The notes: generated by a model from the sequence alone, not told the origin. 64,000 bases of DNA from Quercus robur (GCF_932294415.1 NC_065541.1:67486695-67550694), one strand, 5' to 3'; counted from the first letter of the stretch, positions 47,171-59,441 are shown. Translations and numbers: made by a program.

Positions 47171-47230
47171 TGCAGCAACCTTTTTGTGTTTGTGGAGCTA
47201 AATTTTAGCATTATACCTATATAGCACCAC

Positions 47231-47849
47231 AATACCACATCCACGTTAATGGGAACTTTATTTTGTGCCATTCTTCTTTGATCTAGCATTATTCACAATA
47301 CCGCACACATCTTACCATAATGACTATCTCTCAAGTCAAGCAAAGAGGATGTATGCACAATTCTAATCATTGTTCATAAGACATTTCGAAAATCCTATGG
47401 ATTAATAATGTGGTTGATAAAACTATGGTTCTACAAATTACGACATGTTCTTCAAATCTATTGAGCTCACTACTCAGATGTCCCCAAAATAAGTATTAAA
47501 ATAATTTTTTATTTTATTTTTTTATGAATGAATAATGGGTAGAAGGAGGTGATTTGAGTTGACATCTTCCACCTAAGTGTGATCATAGTAACAATCTACC
47601 TATTGGACGGAGCACGAGGGAGCAATTTATCAGGGTAAATTGCCAAAAATAATAGAAAATTTCTACAACTTTTAAAAGTATACATGCGATCCAAAGGAGG
47701 AATTGGACTTGGTAATCGGGACCGAACCAAACTAGATGCGATAATTCATGAACCGAACCAAGCCCAGTCCAAGAGCAAAAGTTGATTAGATTAGGGGTAG
47801 GGCAAAAAGAGTAATCGAGATTCGAGAGTCGAGACGGAGTCCACTGTCC
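47231..47849. other. upstream region of the STR7-like gene
   Basis: No gene or clear promoter element was identified in these 600 bases; the STR7-like promoter must lie at the right side. Confidence 0.4.
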
Positions 47850-50800
47850 ATGCTGAGTTGTAGAAGTAGAACAACATCTCCATTGAGGATGCTATTGCAG
47901 CTATCACCATTATTATATTGCTCTAACCCTAATTTACTACTCTCTCCATCTCCAATTTCCAGAGCCTCACAGTCTCACCATCCCCACTTCTTATTCTGCA
48001 ACAATAACATTGATCCTCTCTCAAGCTCAAGCTCAAGCTCTCACACTCAAAGCAACATGACTGGCATTTCCAGATGCTTCTTCTCTGCGCCCATCATCGA
48101 ACCCAATGATGACCCTGACCCTAACCCGGAGGGGGAGGATTCTCAATCCCTCGTCGTTGTCTCCTTCTACAAGTTTGCCGATTTTCCCGACCATGCCCAT
48201 ATGCGAAAACCCCTCAAGGACCTTTGTCAGCAACTGGTACTTTATTCTCTCTCTCTCTCTCTCTCTGTAAAAGGATTGTCTTTCTTTCTTTGCTTTCAAT
48301 GCAAAATCGATTGCTTGCAACTGACCCTTTTTTTTTTTTTTTTTCTGACTGCTGAGTCTGAGAATGAATTCTAACTAAACCCATTTGATTGTTAGGAGAT
48401 AGCAATCTGATTTTATCATGCACTTATTAATTATTATTGATTTCCTTAGAATGTCTACCATTTGCTTTTTATTTTCAATAAGGAATCCATGCCCCCACAA
48501 ACTCTACTACTTACTTTGGAATGGGATCAAGCCTCAATTTGTTGAGTTGAGGTGAGCTTTATAAAGTTTGAGACTTTTGTATTGTTGGCTAACCAGTTAG
48601 TCATAATGTCCGGACTTTGAATGTGTTCTCTATTTATTTAGTGCTTGGAAATTCACAATGCTAGTGCCTATTGCTGGGCCTGCCAGTGCCAACATCATTT
48701 GCAATTTTGTTTTCCTTTCTTCCTGTATTGTATCGTATGCTATATGACTTGTCATCTTTACTTAGTCCAAGTTGTGCTTCTGACCTTGTGTACTTGTACC
48801 TCACCAAGCTGATGCTTTTCAGCGTGTTTCAGGTGGTATTATACTTGCACCTGAAGGAATCAATGGCAGCATTTGTGGGACGCGGGAATCAGTGGAGAGA
48901 GTTCTTGGATTTATCCAAAGTGATAACCGTCTAAAGGAGCTAAGACAAGTGGAATCACCTGTGAGTCCTGAGGATGAAGCTATCCATCATGGTCATGGAC
49001 ACTCTACCAGTTCTCCTCTTGCTGCAGGGGAAGATGCACCCTTCCGATGGGATCATGTGAGGGTCAAGTTGAAGAAAGAGGTATTTTTTTTCTCTTAAAA
49101 CTAAGCCTATGCATTTTCTTTCTCACTCGTTGTATAAATTTTAAGGCACTCTCATTATCATGAACAGTATGAAGTAATTCAAGAACTTTGTTTATAAGGT
49201 GATTTCTTATCATTGGTCTTTATCTTTTTTTGAAGCAGATTGTTACTCTTGGAATGCCTTCTGTATCACCTATCGAGAAGGTTGGAACATACGTGAATCC
49301 AAGGGAATGGAATGCTTTGATCAGTGACCCCAATACAGTGAGTGATCAAAACTTTATTGCAGTTGTTTACCCTGTAATTGGTAAGAGGATTACAAATAAT
49401 GTTACTGTCATTTTCAACTTCTTTACAACTTTGACAAATACATGTTCTACTTATTATAGTTTTTGTGAGAACAGCTTATCCCAAAGCCTCATTTTTTTAT
49501 TGATAAGCTAAATAGCACCTGGCTGAATTAGGCCCCTAGCCTTAGAAAATTCATTGCTTTATGTTTTCTTGGTTGAATTGAAAAAAAAAAAAAAAAATCT
49601 GATAAAGGTGTTACAAATCTCTGGCTAGTTCTTTTTTTTTCCCCTCTCAGAAAACAGATGTAAGATTCGTTGGTTATCTGTTCCGAAACAAACAGTTAAA
49701 AGGTTTGGAGTTGTCATTACCTTTGAGAAAGTCACAACAGAAATAGACACTGTTTTGGGTTAAGTTCTGTTATCTGTTATACACTTATACCCATCTGACA
49801 GCATCAAAGCAAGGTTTCTTGGGTAGAGGCATGCAATAATTATCATATTTCCTGTATTATTTGTGTAGTGTAGAAGCTCTAGAAACTTTTTATGTTAAGT
49901 AACAGTTTTTATTGAGATATAGAGGCGTGTAGAGAGTATACAATAGGTATACCCACGCTTAAACTCTAAAATTACAATGATCAATCAAATTTGATAAATT
50001 TGTAAAATAAAATAATCTTGATGTGGTCATCCAATCATACAAGGATCTGAAAAACAGAAGTTTCACATCTTAAATGTCCCTTTCACAACTCTCAAAGCTT
50101 CTAGTATTCAGTTCTCACCATATGCCAAATCAAACGACGAGGAATCACCTTCCAAATTTTTATTTTTCAATGTTGGCCAAAGTTGCCTTGCCAACAAGCT
50201 TGCAAATCAATTACACCTTTAGGCATCACCCACTAGACCCCAAATAGGCTGAACACCATAGTCCACAGGACAATGGAGGAGTAAATAATCAACTCCCCAT
50301 TTCCTTTGTACATAAGACACCAATGTAGCACAACAATATTACTTTTTCTTAATTTGTTTATTGTTAAAATTCTCCCCAATGCTGCAGTCCACAAAAACGA
50401 AAGCGACTCTAGTACCTTTGGCTTTCAGATGCTCTTCAAGGGGAGATGTGAACTAAGGTACCATAGTAAGATTTGACCTCAAACCCCTTTTTTGCAAATG
50501 CGGTCCAACGAAGCTTATCTTAGTCGTGCTTTCTACTATCTATATTCCAAAATTTCTACAAAAATTTCAAGCACTGAAAGTCATTTTGATTTATTTTTAG
50601 GATTGAAATAAATGTTAAAATTAAAATAAGAAATGTAAACACTATATGGACATATAGAGTGGTCACAATTGAAATTTGAAGCTTTCATTTTGTATTAACT
50701 TTGCATGTGTGAAGACTGATCTGACTGTATTTAATTTACAGTAAGCAGGCATAGCGATAAGTGTTGGGACTTCCATTTGCATACATATTTTGATTTTAAT

Positions 50801-52160
50801 CTTGATTTTGTTAAACACATATTTAGGTGGTGATTGATGTGCGCAATGACTATGAAACCAGAATTGGGAAGTTCAAAGAAGCAGTTGGCCCATGTACGAC
50901 AGCATTCCGGGAATTTCCATCTTGGGTGGAGGATCAGTTCCAAGTTTCTGATACAGATGATGAGCATTCAAAGGGGAAAGAGATTGGGCCAAATGGAAGC
51001 ACCAAAACACAAGAAGAGAATCCAGAGAGAAAAATGCCTCAAAGGGTTGCAATGTACTGCACAGGAGGAATAAGATGTGAAAAGGCTTCAAGTTATCTCC
51101 TCAGCAAAGGATTCAAAGAGGTGATTCTGTTTGGAAGATCTATTTTCTGCCAGATTTCTAATTATTTGTTTTATGAGTTATTATACAAGGGTAGATATCC
51201 TGTGACCATAATGATGCCTTATCTGGTTATACATTTACTTCTGAACTTTGGAAACGTATAGTAATTGTCAAGTTTCTATCATTTGAATGCATCACCAAAA
51301 TGCAATGGATGAAATATGAAACCAACATGTTCCGTGTCTGTACTGTCTCTAGTGCATTGGAGCTCTGGATGCAGGCCAAATCCAAATATTATTTGGGAAA
51401 AGTTAACGGATACCCTAATGGTATTGGTTTAAGAAATATTTTTAGAAACTTTTTATTAGAAAAGAAAAAAATAACTAACTTTTGTTATAACTTTTTATAT
51501 TTCCTATGAAAGTGGTATTAAAACTTTCTTGAAATGGGCCATGCCCTGAGGGCATCTGTTAACTTGACCTATGTTACTATGTGCTTTTGTTTTGATCCAT
51601 CCACTTGTTATAAACCTTTATCTTTTCGTTTTTCACTTGCATAGAAAAAGCTCATAATATCATTTGTTGGCAACTTGCCATCACTTTATTTCTTAGAGTA
51701 ACATAAAACAACCATCTGTTACTGCAGTTTTTATTTGACAATTTTACATATCTTCAACTTTAATTCTTCCCAGGTTTATCATTTGGAAGGTGGGATTTTG
51801 AAATACCTTGAGGAAGTACCAAAATCAGAGAGCCTCTGGGAGGGCGAATGCTTTGTGTTTGATAAGCGGGTCTCAGTTGGGCATAGTTTGGTACCGGGAA
51901 CTTTCAAGCTTTGCTATGGGTGCAAACAACCAGTGAGTGATGCTGACATGGAATCCCCTGAGTGGGAGTATGGAGTTTCTTGTCCATACTGTTACTCATT
52001 GAAATCTGATGAAGAGAAGGAGAGAGCAAGAGCTCGACAAAGGCAATTTGAGGCATGGGGCATCATAGGTGGCCCAGACAAGGGTCGTCGACCAACATCA
52101 AGTCCAGATGGTAATAGGATTGAGAGTTCAACTTCTACCCACCTTTCTGATTCAGCTTAG
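47850..52160 (+). CDS. STR7: TrhO/UPF0176-type rhodanese-domain protein (STR7-like), 5 exons
   Basis: Exons 47850-48236, 48823-49080, 49239-49337, 50827-51120 and 51774-52160 are all phase 0 with GT-AG sites and give 474 residues. The order is a Ser-rich leader (probable organelle transit peptide), the TrhO N-terminal domain ([24 protein letters not shown]), the bridging [19 protein letters not shown], and the rhodanese domain ([15 protein letters not shown]). The active-site loop is [12 protein letters not shown] with Cys326 and Cys332. Four cysteines follow in CYGC and CPYC, a possible metal site. Bacterial TrhO uses oxygen to hydroxylate uridine 34 of tRNA. The plant role is inferred only from family membership. 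Neighbour order supports orthology to the Arabidopsis protein next to WRKY54 (STR7); STR8 is the alternative. Intron 3 contains a LINE relic and intron 4 a MITE. Confidence 0.93.
49915..50540 (-). mobile_element. L1-type LINE relic, C-terminal end, in STR7-like intron 3
   Basis: Minus-strand text with frame breaks includes [41 protein letters not shown] and RLIWHMVR. This is the conserved C-terminal zinc-knuckle and tail of plant L1 proteins. It lies antisense to the gene and accounts for much of the 1.5 kb intron. Confidence 0.8.
51395..51567. mobile_element. MITE in STR7-like intron 4
   Basis: The left end GTTAACGGATACCCTAATGG and the right end (complement GTTAACAGATGCCCTCAGGG) are inverted repeats. 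The TAACGG---CCCT pattern and the internal GAAAG/TATTAAAACTTTC words match the MITE at 14460-14643, so both are one family at different ages. Confidence 0.65.
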
Positions 52161-52939
52161 CTAGTGCAGAAAATGCAGTTTGAGAGAATTTTGTGTTGGA
52201 AATTTTGGTTGTGTTAGAAAAAGTTTTTAAGAACAATGAATTAATGTTATCATCTCTCTCTTGCATTCTGTCTAATTAGTTGTCTTTACTGTATGCATAG
52301 AGGGTTTTCCCCTATTTATTTCTTATGAAAAGTGAACTAATCCCATGATACTGGGTTATAGAAAGCTCTTTGGATTGGCAATTGGTTAGGTGATTTTTTA
52401 GTGTAGATACAAATATAAAATGCAGTGCAAGAAGGAAAATGTCATATCTGTTTAAGTGCGTTGAGTGAATTTATGCCTTTGCATCTGCTTTGTTCACATT
52501 TGGCAAGAGAAAATAGAGCTGCGGAGAAGTGTGGGACAACTTTTATCACAATATTATAAAGTGGTATAATGTGAGTGGTAAAACTTGACCTAGGGATAAG
52601 TCAATATAAAAGTGATTGTCCACTATTCAAAGTTGTGTTTACCATATGAGAAGGTCAAAGGATATAACAAAATTTCACAATATTATCACAACACCCTTGT
52701 TTTTGAGTTGTGGTCGGTATGTCTATTGAGTTGGAGAAAAGTTTAGGGTATCACTTTTATCACAATTTCTAAAAAGCTTTAATCACAATTTTATAAAGTA
52801 GTCTAATGTGAGTGGCAAAAATACAATTGTGAGTGGTGGGTCAATGTAAAAGTGATTGTCTACTACTCATAGTTGTAGTATTTATCATACGAGAAAATCT
52901 AGGGACAAGAAAAACTCACTACATTTTTATATCACCAAT

Positions 52940-52988
<49 letters not shown>

Positions 52989-54020
52989 ACCATTGTTTTT
53001 TTTAGTTATGGTGGGTATGTCCATTTCTCATCAACTTTTTAGTTTAGTTTTTGACTTATGATGTTTATATATTTTTTTTAAACTCACCTTTTCTCACTTG
53101 AAACTTTTTTAACATATAAGTATAATTTAGTTTACTTCTAGTTAAAAAAAATAAGACAATCCATAAAAAGCCAAATAAGTTAAATGCCAAATAGACACTT
53201 AATACGAATCGTATGGATAAGTTTAAGCTTGTTCACCAATAAAATGAATCAAAATTGAATATATAATCTCATTTATTGATAAGTTTTAGCTTGACTCGTG
53301 ATTGAAATAAAATTAAATAAATTATAATTTCTAATAAACATATATCTTACAAAACTTTTAATTAATCAGGAATTAGAATCCCTTATCTAAGTCAAATGAG
53401 TTTAATAGTTTACGAGTTTGTTTGAGATCCGCTTATTTTACTAAAATTAAATTTTTTTTTACTGAAAGTACAGTAAATAAAGGTAAAAGTTAGTTGAAAT
53501 AGTACAGTAAGACTCATGAATAGTATCAAAAAGTATAATAAGACTTATAAATAATAGCAAAAATAAATTGAATAGTAAAATAAATTAACAAAAATAATTT
53601 TTACAAAACACGCCCTACATGTATTGAATCTCAAGCTTAAGAAGTTGATATTCAACTTAAGTTTGAGTTTTACTTAATTCGTCTTCGAACAAGATTGTAC
53701 TTGTTATTGAACCGAAGTGGAATATTCTAAACTAACAAAACTCGGGTCCTATGCAAAAAAAAGAGAGTTGAAAGGGTGACGTGGTGGGTCCAATGAAATG
53801 AATCCAACATTTTCTCCGAACTTTCTCGTCCTCCAAAAAGAATCGAACGGTGTAGAATTTATGAGATGAGATCCATAAGACATTGATTTGACTTATTTCT
53901 TATGTGAAAGGTGGAAGGTGGAGAAGAGTGAGAGACAAAGATTGTTGGATTGAATAGAAATCAAAGAGGGAATTTATTAGGCTTTTGCAAATCTAAAGAA
54001 AAGAGAAGAGAAGAGAAGAG
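52161..54020. other. intergenic region with MITE-like repeats
   Basis: Two diverged tandem copies of a TATCACAATATTATAAAG-type repeat lie at about 52530-52710 and 52755-52915. A T-run of 44 follows at 52941-52984. Further right (53450-53620) are AGTACAGTAAGAC words, also repeat-like. No gene is supported. The QCR10 promoter must lie near 53750-54000, where AAGAG repeats precede the start codon. Confidence 0.5.
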
Positions 54021-55171
54021 ATGGCAGGAATGTTCAAGTTCCTGAGTCCTAGGGCTCCTCCCCAGCCGATTGACATCCAAGCCGCCGCCTTGTGGGGCGT
54101 CGCTGCCGTTACCACCGCTCTTTGGATCGTCCAGGTTCCTTTTTTTTTTTTTTTTTTTAATTTATATATTTTACCTTTTATTATTTTGATGATTTAGAGC
54201 TGAAAACTGTTGTGGCGAGGCGAAGGAATTTTGGTGTTACTGCTACTGCTACTTCTACTTGCTTTGCCAGCATATCTGATCATTTTGTATTTTCTGCCTT
54301 TTCTCACACTATTATTGCTTCACCTTCGATTTCTGTGATTATTCGTGGAAAATAATCGATGGGTTTCATTTTATATTTCTATGTTTTATATGCATATTCC
54401 TAGAATTCTTTTCCAAGGTGTTATTTCCTTCGATTTAGTTAACCTTATTTCACTCATAAAAAACACACCTTTAACGTTGTTGTTGGTTTCTTTTGTCCCC
54501 CTTGTCTTTAGTTGTTGGTATGCTCAGTTTTGGAGTTCATAATATACACACGGACACACATCAAATTTCTTAGGCCTTCGAGCATGAGCTTATTTTTCTG
54601 AGGGTTGGGTTGTTCACATGTAATTGGATGCTGCCCGTATTGTGTATTTAAAAGGATTTATTTGATGCGATATGTTGATAAGTACTAGCTTATTGTTGCT
54701 TCTGAACTTGTTTGCATTTCTAGATTCTATCTATGTTAAGATGAAGAAGTGGAATTATCATCAAAGAAGAATAAGAAGAGAACATGTTTGCTTCTTTGAT
54801 AAGTAGAAAAGAACTTGTTTGTTACAAGATTGATAGTGCTGAATGCTGAAGCTAAAATAGTTGGGACTAAGATTGCGTAAAGAGAGTTTGTTAGACACAA
54901 TTCCATAGCTGCTTAACATTTTTTTTTTTTAATTTGATAGTTGGGGGAGGGGGATTAACATATAGAGGATTTAAATAATTTTTATCTTTATTTTTTCCAA
55001 AAAAAAAACAAAAAACAAAAAACAACTTCCATTGAATTATCTAAGCATTGTCTGCTACAGTTGATTCTGTGTTTTCTAAGTACTAATGCCACTTCTTTCT
55101 GAAATATTTCACAGCCGTTTGATTGGTTGAAGAAGACCTTTTTGGAGAAACCAGCGCCCGAAGAGAAGTGA
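54021..55171 (+). CDS. QCR10: cytochrome bc1 complex subunit 10 (QCR10), 56 residues, 2 exons
   Basis: Exons 54021-54134 and 55115-55171 have GT-AG sites and join in phase 0. The product starts MAGMFKFLSPRAPPQP, has one hydrophobic segment (ALWGVAAVTTALWIVQ, about residues 23-38) and ends PFDWLKKTFLEKPAPEEK. This length and layout, with a short N terminus, a single membrane span and a charged C-terminal tail, match the smallest subunit of plant respiratory complex III in the inner mitochondrial membrane. The tiny size means the gene is easily missed, since the coding exons are separated by a 980-base intron. Its position next to the STR7-like gene matches the Arabidopsis neighbourhood. It has no cleavable presequence that I can see. 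Confidence 0.88.
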
Positions 55172-55414
55172 ACAAAGATGTCAAAATTCTGGTAGAACTT
55201 TCTAATAGTCTTATGATGGGTTGATGAGGAGAGAATAGGGGAAGTTGAAAATATTTGATCTGAATAATGTAATTTGACTTTCTAGTCTAATGTTGGTTTC
55301 ATGTTGAGGTTTTTCTTTCCCTTGATTCTTGCAAATCATATGATAAATTCTGGCTCATAAATTTAACATTGCTCTCTCTCTCTCATTTTTAGCTCTGCTC
55401 TGCAATTGTGGACA

Positions 55415-55536
55415 TTCAATGCGTACTTGTTTGATAGTTCTCTAGTTTTATAATACCAAACTCAATCTCAAACTGTTCAATGCATACTTGTTTGATAGTT
55501 CTCGACTTATATAATACAAAATCAATCTCAAACTGT
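55415..55536. repeat. 61-base tandem duplication downstream of QCR10
   Basis: TTCAATGCGTACTTGTTTGA at 55415 recurs with one change at 55476, and the shared text runs to CAATCTCAAACTG. A third start (TTCAATAC) at 55536 is immediately lost. Confidence 0.85.
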
Positions 55537-56130
55537 TCAATACTGGTGAGACTCCTAGAGTGCTGTCTGACAGGTACCTAGCTGACCAGAACGTTCCAGT
55601 TACTTCCTGAATTTATGATTTTTTTTCGAACATTCGATGTTTCATGCCTGTTTTTATTTATTTCTTCCCCATGTTGTCATTTGCATACGATAGCAAGACT
55701 CCATAATGCACAGATCCATTCTCTTTTAGTTTTTGCTTATTTGAAGGCGGTCTATCCATGCCCTTCAATAATTTTTGTACAACGACGATCCCAGGCCTTT
55801 TACACATGAATATCATGTTTTTAGTCCACTGGAAGTAGGAGTTTTTCACCAACCAAAAATAACAAAGAAAAAAATGGGGGAAAAGGGACTCAGGTAAATC
55901 ATGAATAACAAAATTTGGGTAGAAAATAAACGCAACTTAACAGGTTTTGCCTTTTCGGTGGCCTGTGGTATTTGGTAGAGCAGAGGTAGAGCTGGTGAGG
56001 TTTGGACTGGTGTAAATGGTAAGTGGCGCTAGGTGGTTTGCTCGTCATTGTTAGGTGTGTGGATGATATCATGGTACGTACCAAAAACGGGAAGAAAAAA
56101 AAAAAAAAAAAAAAAAACAATGTCAATATA
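55537..56130. other. intergenic stretch, no gene seen
   Basis: Short open frames on both strands have no recognisable domain. A poly-A run lies at about 56096-56117. Confidence 0.4.
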
Positions 56131-56480
56131 TAGTAGAGAAAATCTAGCACTACAACTTATCTTACAACTTTGTTACAACTGTGACGTGACAGAGTGTGAA
56201 ATGATGGATCCATGTATTAGTGATAGGTAATCACTCATAGTTTATTACATAAGAGTTGTAGTAAAAAGTTGTGAAATAGTGTGTGATACTAGAACTACTT
56301 TATATGGAAGGCAAATTTCTCTGCAATGGCACTAGTACCACGCCCATTTGCCTCAGCAACTGTCCTATGTGGCAGATTGAGTGGTGGAGAAAAAATGACT
56401 AGTCCATGTGACAGAGAGTCAGTCATAGTCTATTACATAGGACGATTGTGGCAAACTGTGTGTATAAGTGTGTGTGTTAT
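56130..56480. repeat. two diverged tandem MITE-like copies
   Basis: Text such as GTGACAGAGTGTGAAATGAT, CATAGTTTATTACATAAGAG in the first copy reappears as CATAGTCTATTACATAGGAC about 200 bases on. Each copy has end words resembling the complement of the other end (ACAACT/AGTTGT). Non-coding. Confidence 0.5.
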
Positions 56481-56570
56481 ATTAGCATTATTGATTTTTC
56501 TAGGATGTGAATATAGAAAGCAAATTATATATTTTGGATGTCCAAAATCATTGTATGTTTTATTTTATTT

Positions 56571-56898
56571 ATGCTCCATTTGTTTCAACATTAAAATTTT
56601 CTAGAAAATGAATCATTTTTCAAAACTCATTTTTTAGAAAATTATCTCATTTTCTTATATTTAGTAGCAATCTTAAAATGACTCGAAAAACTATCCCTTA
56701 ACCTTCCTTAATTAGTATGACATGAGATGGAATTGTTTTTTAGATAATTTTAGTGGAAAACAACTCTATCTCATGTTAACCTAAATAAGAGAAGTTCAAA
56801 AATAGTTGTCCTTTGACCATTTTTTTCTTATACTACCAAACATAAGAAAACACAACAAAATTATCTTCACATAATATTTCTGTTGAACCAAATGGATT
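56571..56898. mobile_element. MITE with CCATTTGTTTCAAC ends
   Basis: The left end CTCCATTTGTTTCAACATTA and the right end (complement AATCCATTTGGTTCAACAGA) are inverted repeats. GAAAA-rich arms of about 60 bases follow. Typical of plant hAT-type MITEs; the target duplication was not resolved. Confidence 0.65.
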
Positions 56899-57169
56899 TG
56901 TAATGTAATTTTTAGGATAAGAAGTTTCTCTTTTAGTGGAGACATGATTCAATTCAAGTTCTTTATTTGATGGCACGAGACTCTAATAATTTACTTGTGG
57001 ATAGATAAAACATGAATATATATTTAATAATAGTTAAATACACTATTATTGGTCCGTAGAGTTTAACCAACTATTTTTGCTTTTAATTTATAAGATGATT
57101 CAACCAAACCCAAAAAAAAAAAAAAAAAAAAAAAGGTTATATCATCACTTTATTAAATACACTAGCGAT

Positions 57170-57316
57170 GGGCCCGTTTGGTAACGTTGTTCTAGTGAAG
57201 TTATTTGTATTTTTTGGAAATATGTGTGGGTGAAAAAGTATGTGGAAACATGTGTAATATTGTTTAAAAACTAAAAACTGAAAACTGTTACTTAAAATGT
57301 CATACCAAACAGCCCC
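57170..57316. mobile_element. MITE, GTTTGGTA-ended family, copy 2
   Basis: Ends GGGCCCGTTTGGTAACG and CATACCAAACAGCCCC are inverted repeats. The middle shares GTGGAAACATGTGTAATATT and TTTAAAAACTAAAAACTG with the copy at 33618-33767. Confidence 0.7.
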
Positions 57317-58055
57317 TAAAAGAGACCATTTTTAAGTTGTTCTTTTGTTCTGTTTTATTTTATTTTATTTTTAAAAAAAAGGGTTTGTTTGAAGCTAAAA
57401 TTGATCACTTTGAGTTAGGAATCAAAATCAATCACATTAAATTGTTAGGCTCTAAAAGTAATCACTTTTAAGTATTTTAGGGACTAAAAATAATTACTTT
57501 AAGTTTGTTAGGAATTTCCGAATTACAAATGATTACTTTAAATATCACAGATTAAAATAAAATAATTTTAATTTTAATTCCTTGTGCATTTATCCTTAGG
57601 AATCAGCAATGTTTTGGATTTATGGAGTTTTTTTTTAGTGAAAAACCGAAAAAAAAAAGGAAAAAAAGAAAAGAACAGAAGGATTTATGATAGTTTGAAA
57701 ATTGTATTTTGAAGACAAGATGTTATATTCAAAGTTTCATTTTTATATTTAATGATGTATTGTAAATATGATTTAATCATTATGGAAAATGAATAATGTT
57801 AAAATTACTATTAGTTCGATTTCAAAATTTTTTAAAAAGTCCGAGATAAGGAGAATGTCATTAGTGCCCCGTAAATGACATTAATATTATGAATAGTGAT
57901 ATGAGTACTACAAATTTTACTTTATCAAGCTTACAAAATGACGTATCACTAATTATAAAAATATAATTTAAATATTCAGTTATGAGGTAGTTAAAGTCTA
58001 CCAATCACATTTAAATTTTATATAATAAGATTTGTAATATTTTTAACATTTTTTA

Positions 58056-58097
<42 letters not shown>

Positions 58098-58660
58098 AAC
58101 ACGTATGTGTTTGTAAGAGTTGACATATATTATTTAGATTTTTACCCAAAAAAAGACATATATTATTTAGTAAAAGAGCATGCAGTAAAACTATGGAGTA
58201 TGGAGTTTAATCTCTTATCTAGAAAGAGAAACAAAAAAGAATTAGGTAGGAATTAAAAAGTAATTTCAGACAACACAGTGTGTAGTACAACAAAGGTAGG
58301 CTGGTACGTGGCAAAGAGACTTGGAAAGAGAGCAACCAAAAAAAGGCAGGCCTACAAGTAAAGAGGAGTTGTAGTAGGACTAGGACTAGGAGCAGGAACG
58401 GAAGACCATTTCCAAAGTCATCTAAACACACAACACAACACAACACAACACAAAAACCCAAAAGTATTAACAGAATCAATCTGATCCCCTAAGCTGAATC
58501 AAACATCTATTACACGTGTCTCAAAATTCAGCCCTTTGATCTGATTACTCTCATACTATCGCCCCCTTAAATACCAGATAAAACCCCTCCCCCCGGCTCT
58601 TTCTCGTTTTTTTTTTTCTCTCCTTGGTCCTATATCGCATTACACTACACAAACACAGGC
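57317..58660. other. TFIIS upstream region
   Basis: AT-rich with a TA run (58057-58092). An ACACGTGTC G-box-like palindrome sits at 58512-58520 and a CCTTAAATACC stretch near 58570. No gene is supported. Regulatory reading of these motifs is inference. Confidence 0.4.
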
Positions 58661-58680
58661 TAGGTATTAGGGATTAGGGA

Positions 58681-58704
58681 TTTCTCTCTCTCTCTCTCTC
58701 TCTC
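58681..58704. repeat. (TC)n run in the TFIIS 5' leader
   Basis: A pure TC run about 180 bases upstream of the TFIIS start codon. A likely 5' UTR intron follows, from the GTATGT donor at about 58776 to the TTAG acceptor at about 58864. Confidence 0.7.
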
Positions 58705-58885
58705 TTCTTTTTGGGTTTCTGAAAAATCATCAGAGAACTGGCTAAATTCCTCACCTTTCCGATACCTGATCTAGGTATGTTTATTTCACAATTCTTCTCA
58801 ATTTTTTAATTTTTGTTTTTTCTGATTATTTGAATCTCTCTTTGATTATTAAATTTTAAATTAGGAATAGCAAAATATAAGTGCA

Positions 58886-59287
58886 ATGGAGAAAGAACTG
58901 GTGGAATTTTTCGAAGCGGCGAAAAAAGCAGCGGACGCAGCTGCATCCGAATCGGCGGACGGAGGAGCCGAGGAAAGTCGGTGCCTTGATGCTTTGCAGC
59001 AGCTCAAGAATTTTCCTGTCACTTATCAACTTCTTGTCTCCACCCAGGTAACTTTTTTTCCCCTACTATATTATATATACATTGTTTCTTTAATTTTTTT
59101 TTTTTTTTTTATAGGTTGTTACAAATTATTTGTAAAACCAATGGAATTTGGGATTTAGGGTTTTTTTTTTTTTTTTTTTTTGGTTATATGGGTTCCAGTG
59201 AATCTAGAAGCTTTAGTTGAGTAATAAAGCGTTCTGTTTGTTGAATGGAATTGTTGAATTTTTGAGCTTTGGATTTTATCTATCAAT

Positions 59288-59328
<41 letters not shown>

Positions 59329-59409
59329 TGAGCTTTGGATTTTGTGATTTTGTGACATATCATTGCTAAACTTTAAAATTTAGTCCATTGTTCAACACAT
59401 ATCACCAAA

Positions 59410-59441
<32 letters not shown>

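Larger units (their letters stand above)
46275..47230. mobile_element. GAGCATCCACAACAGTGGAGC-type DNA element
   Basis: It begins AGAGCATCCACAACAGTGG. Its right part contains the complement of GTGGAGCTAAA several times, but the exact right end is unclear. It shares layout with the element to its left: a CCA-rich left half, a GA-rich right half and hairpins near the right end. A 39-base A-run (about 46555-46593) and a GC-rich minisatellite (46728-46920) lie inside. Apparent Pro/Ser-rich frames on the minus strand come from that minisatellite. Confidence 0.55.

Noticed and set aside
55615-55852. Overlapping 64-codon frames on both strands
   Set aside because: No recognisable domain, no splice context and no similarity to known small plant proteins that I can see.
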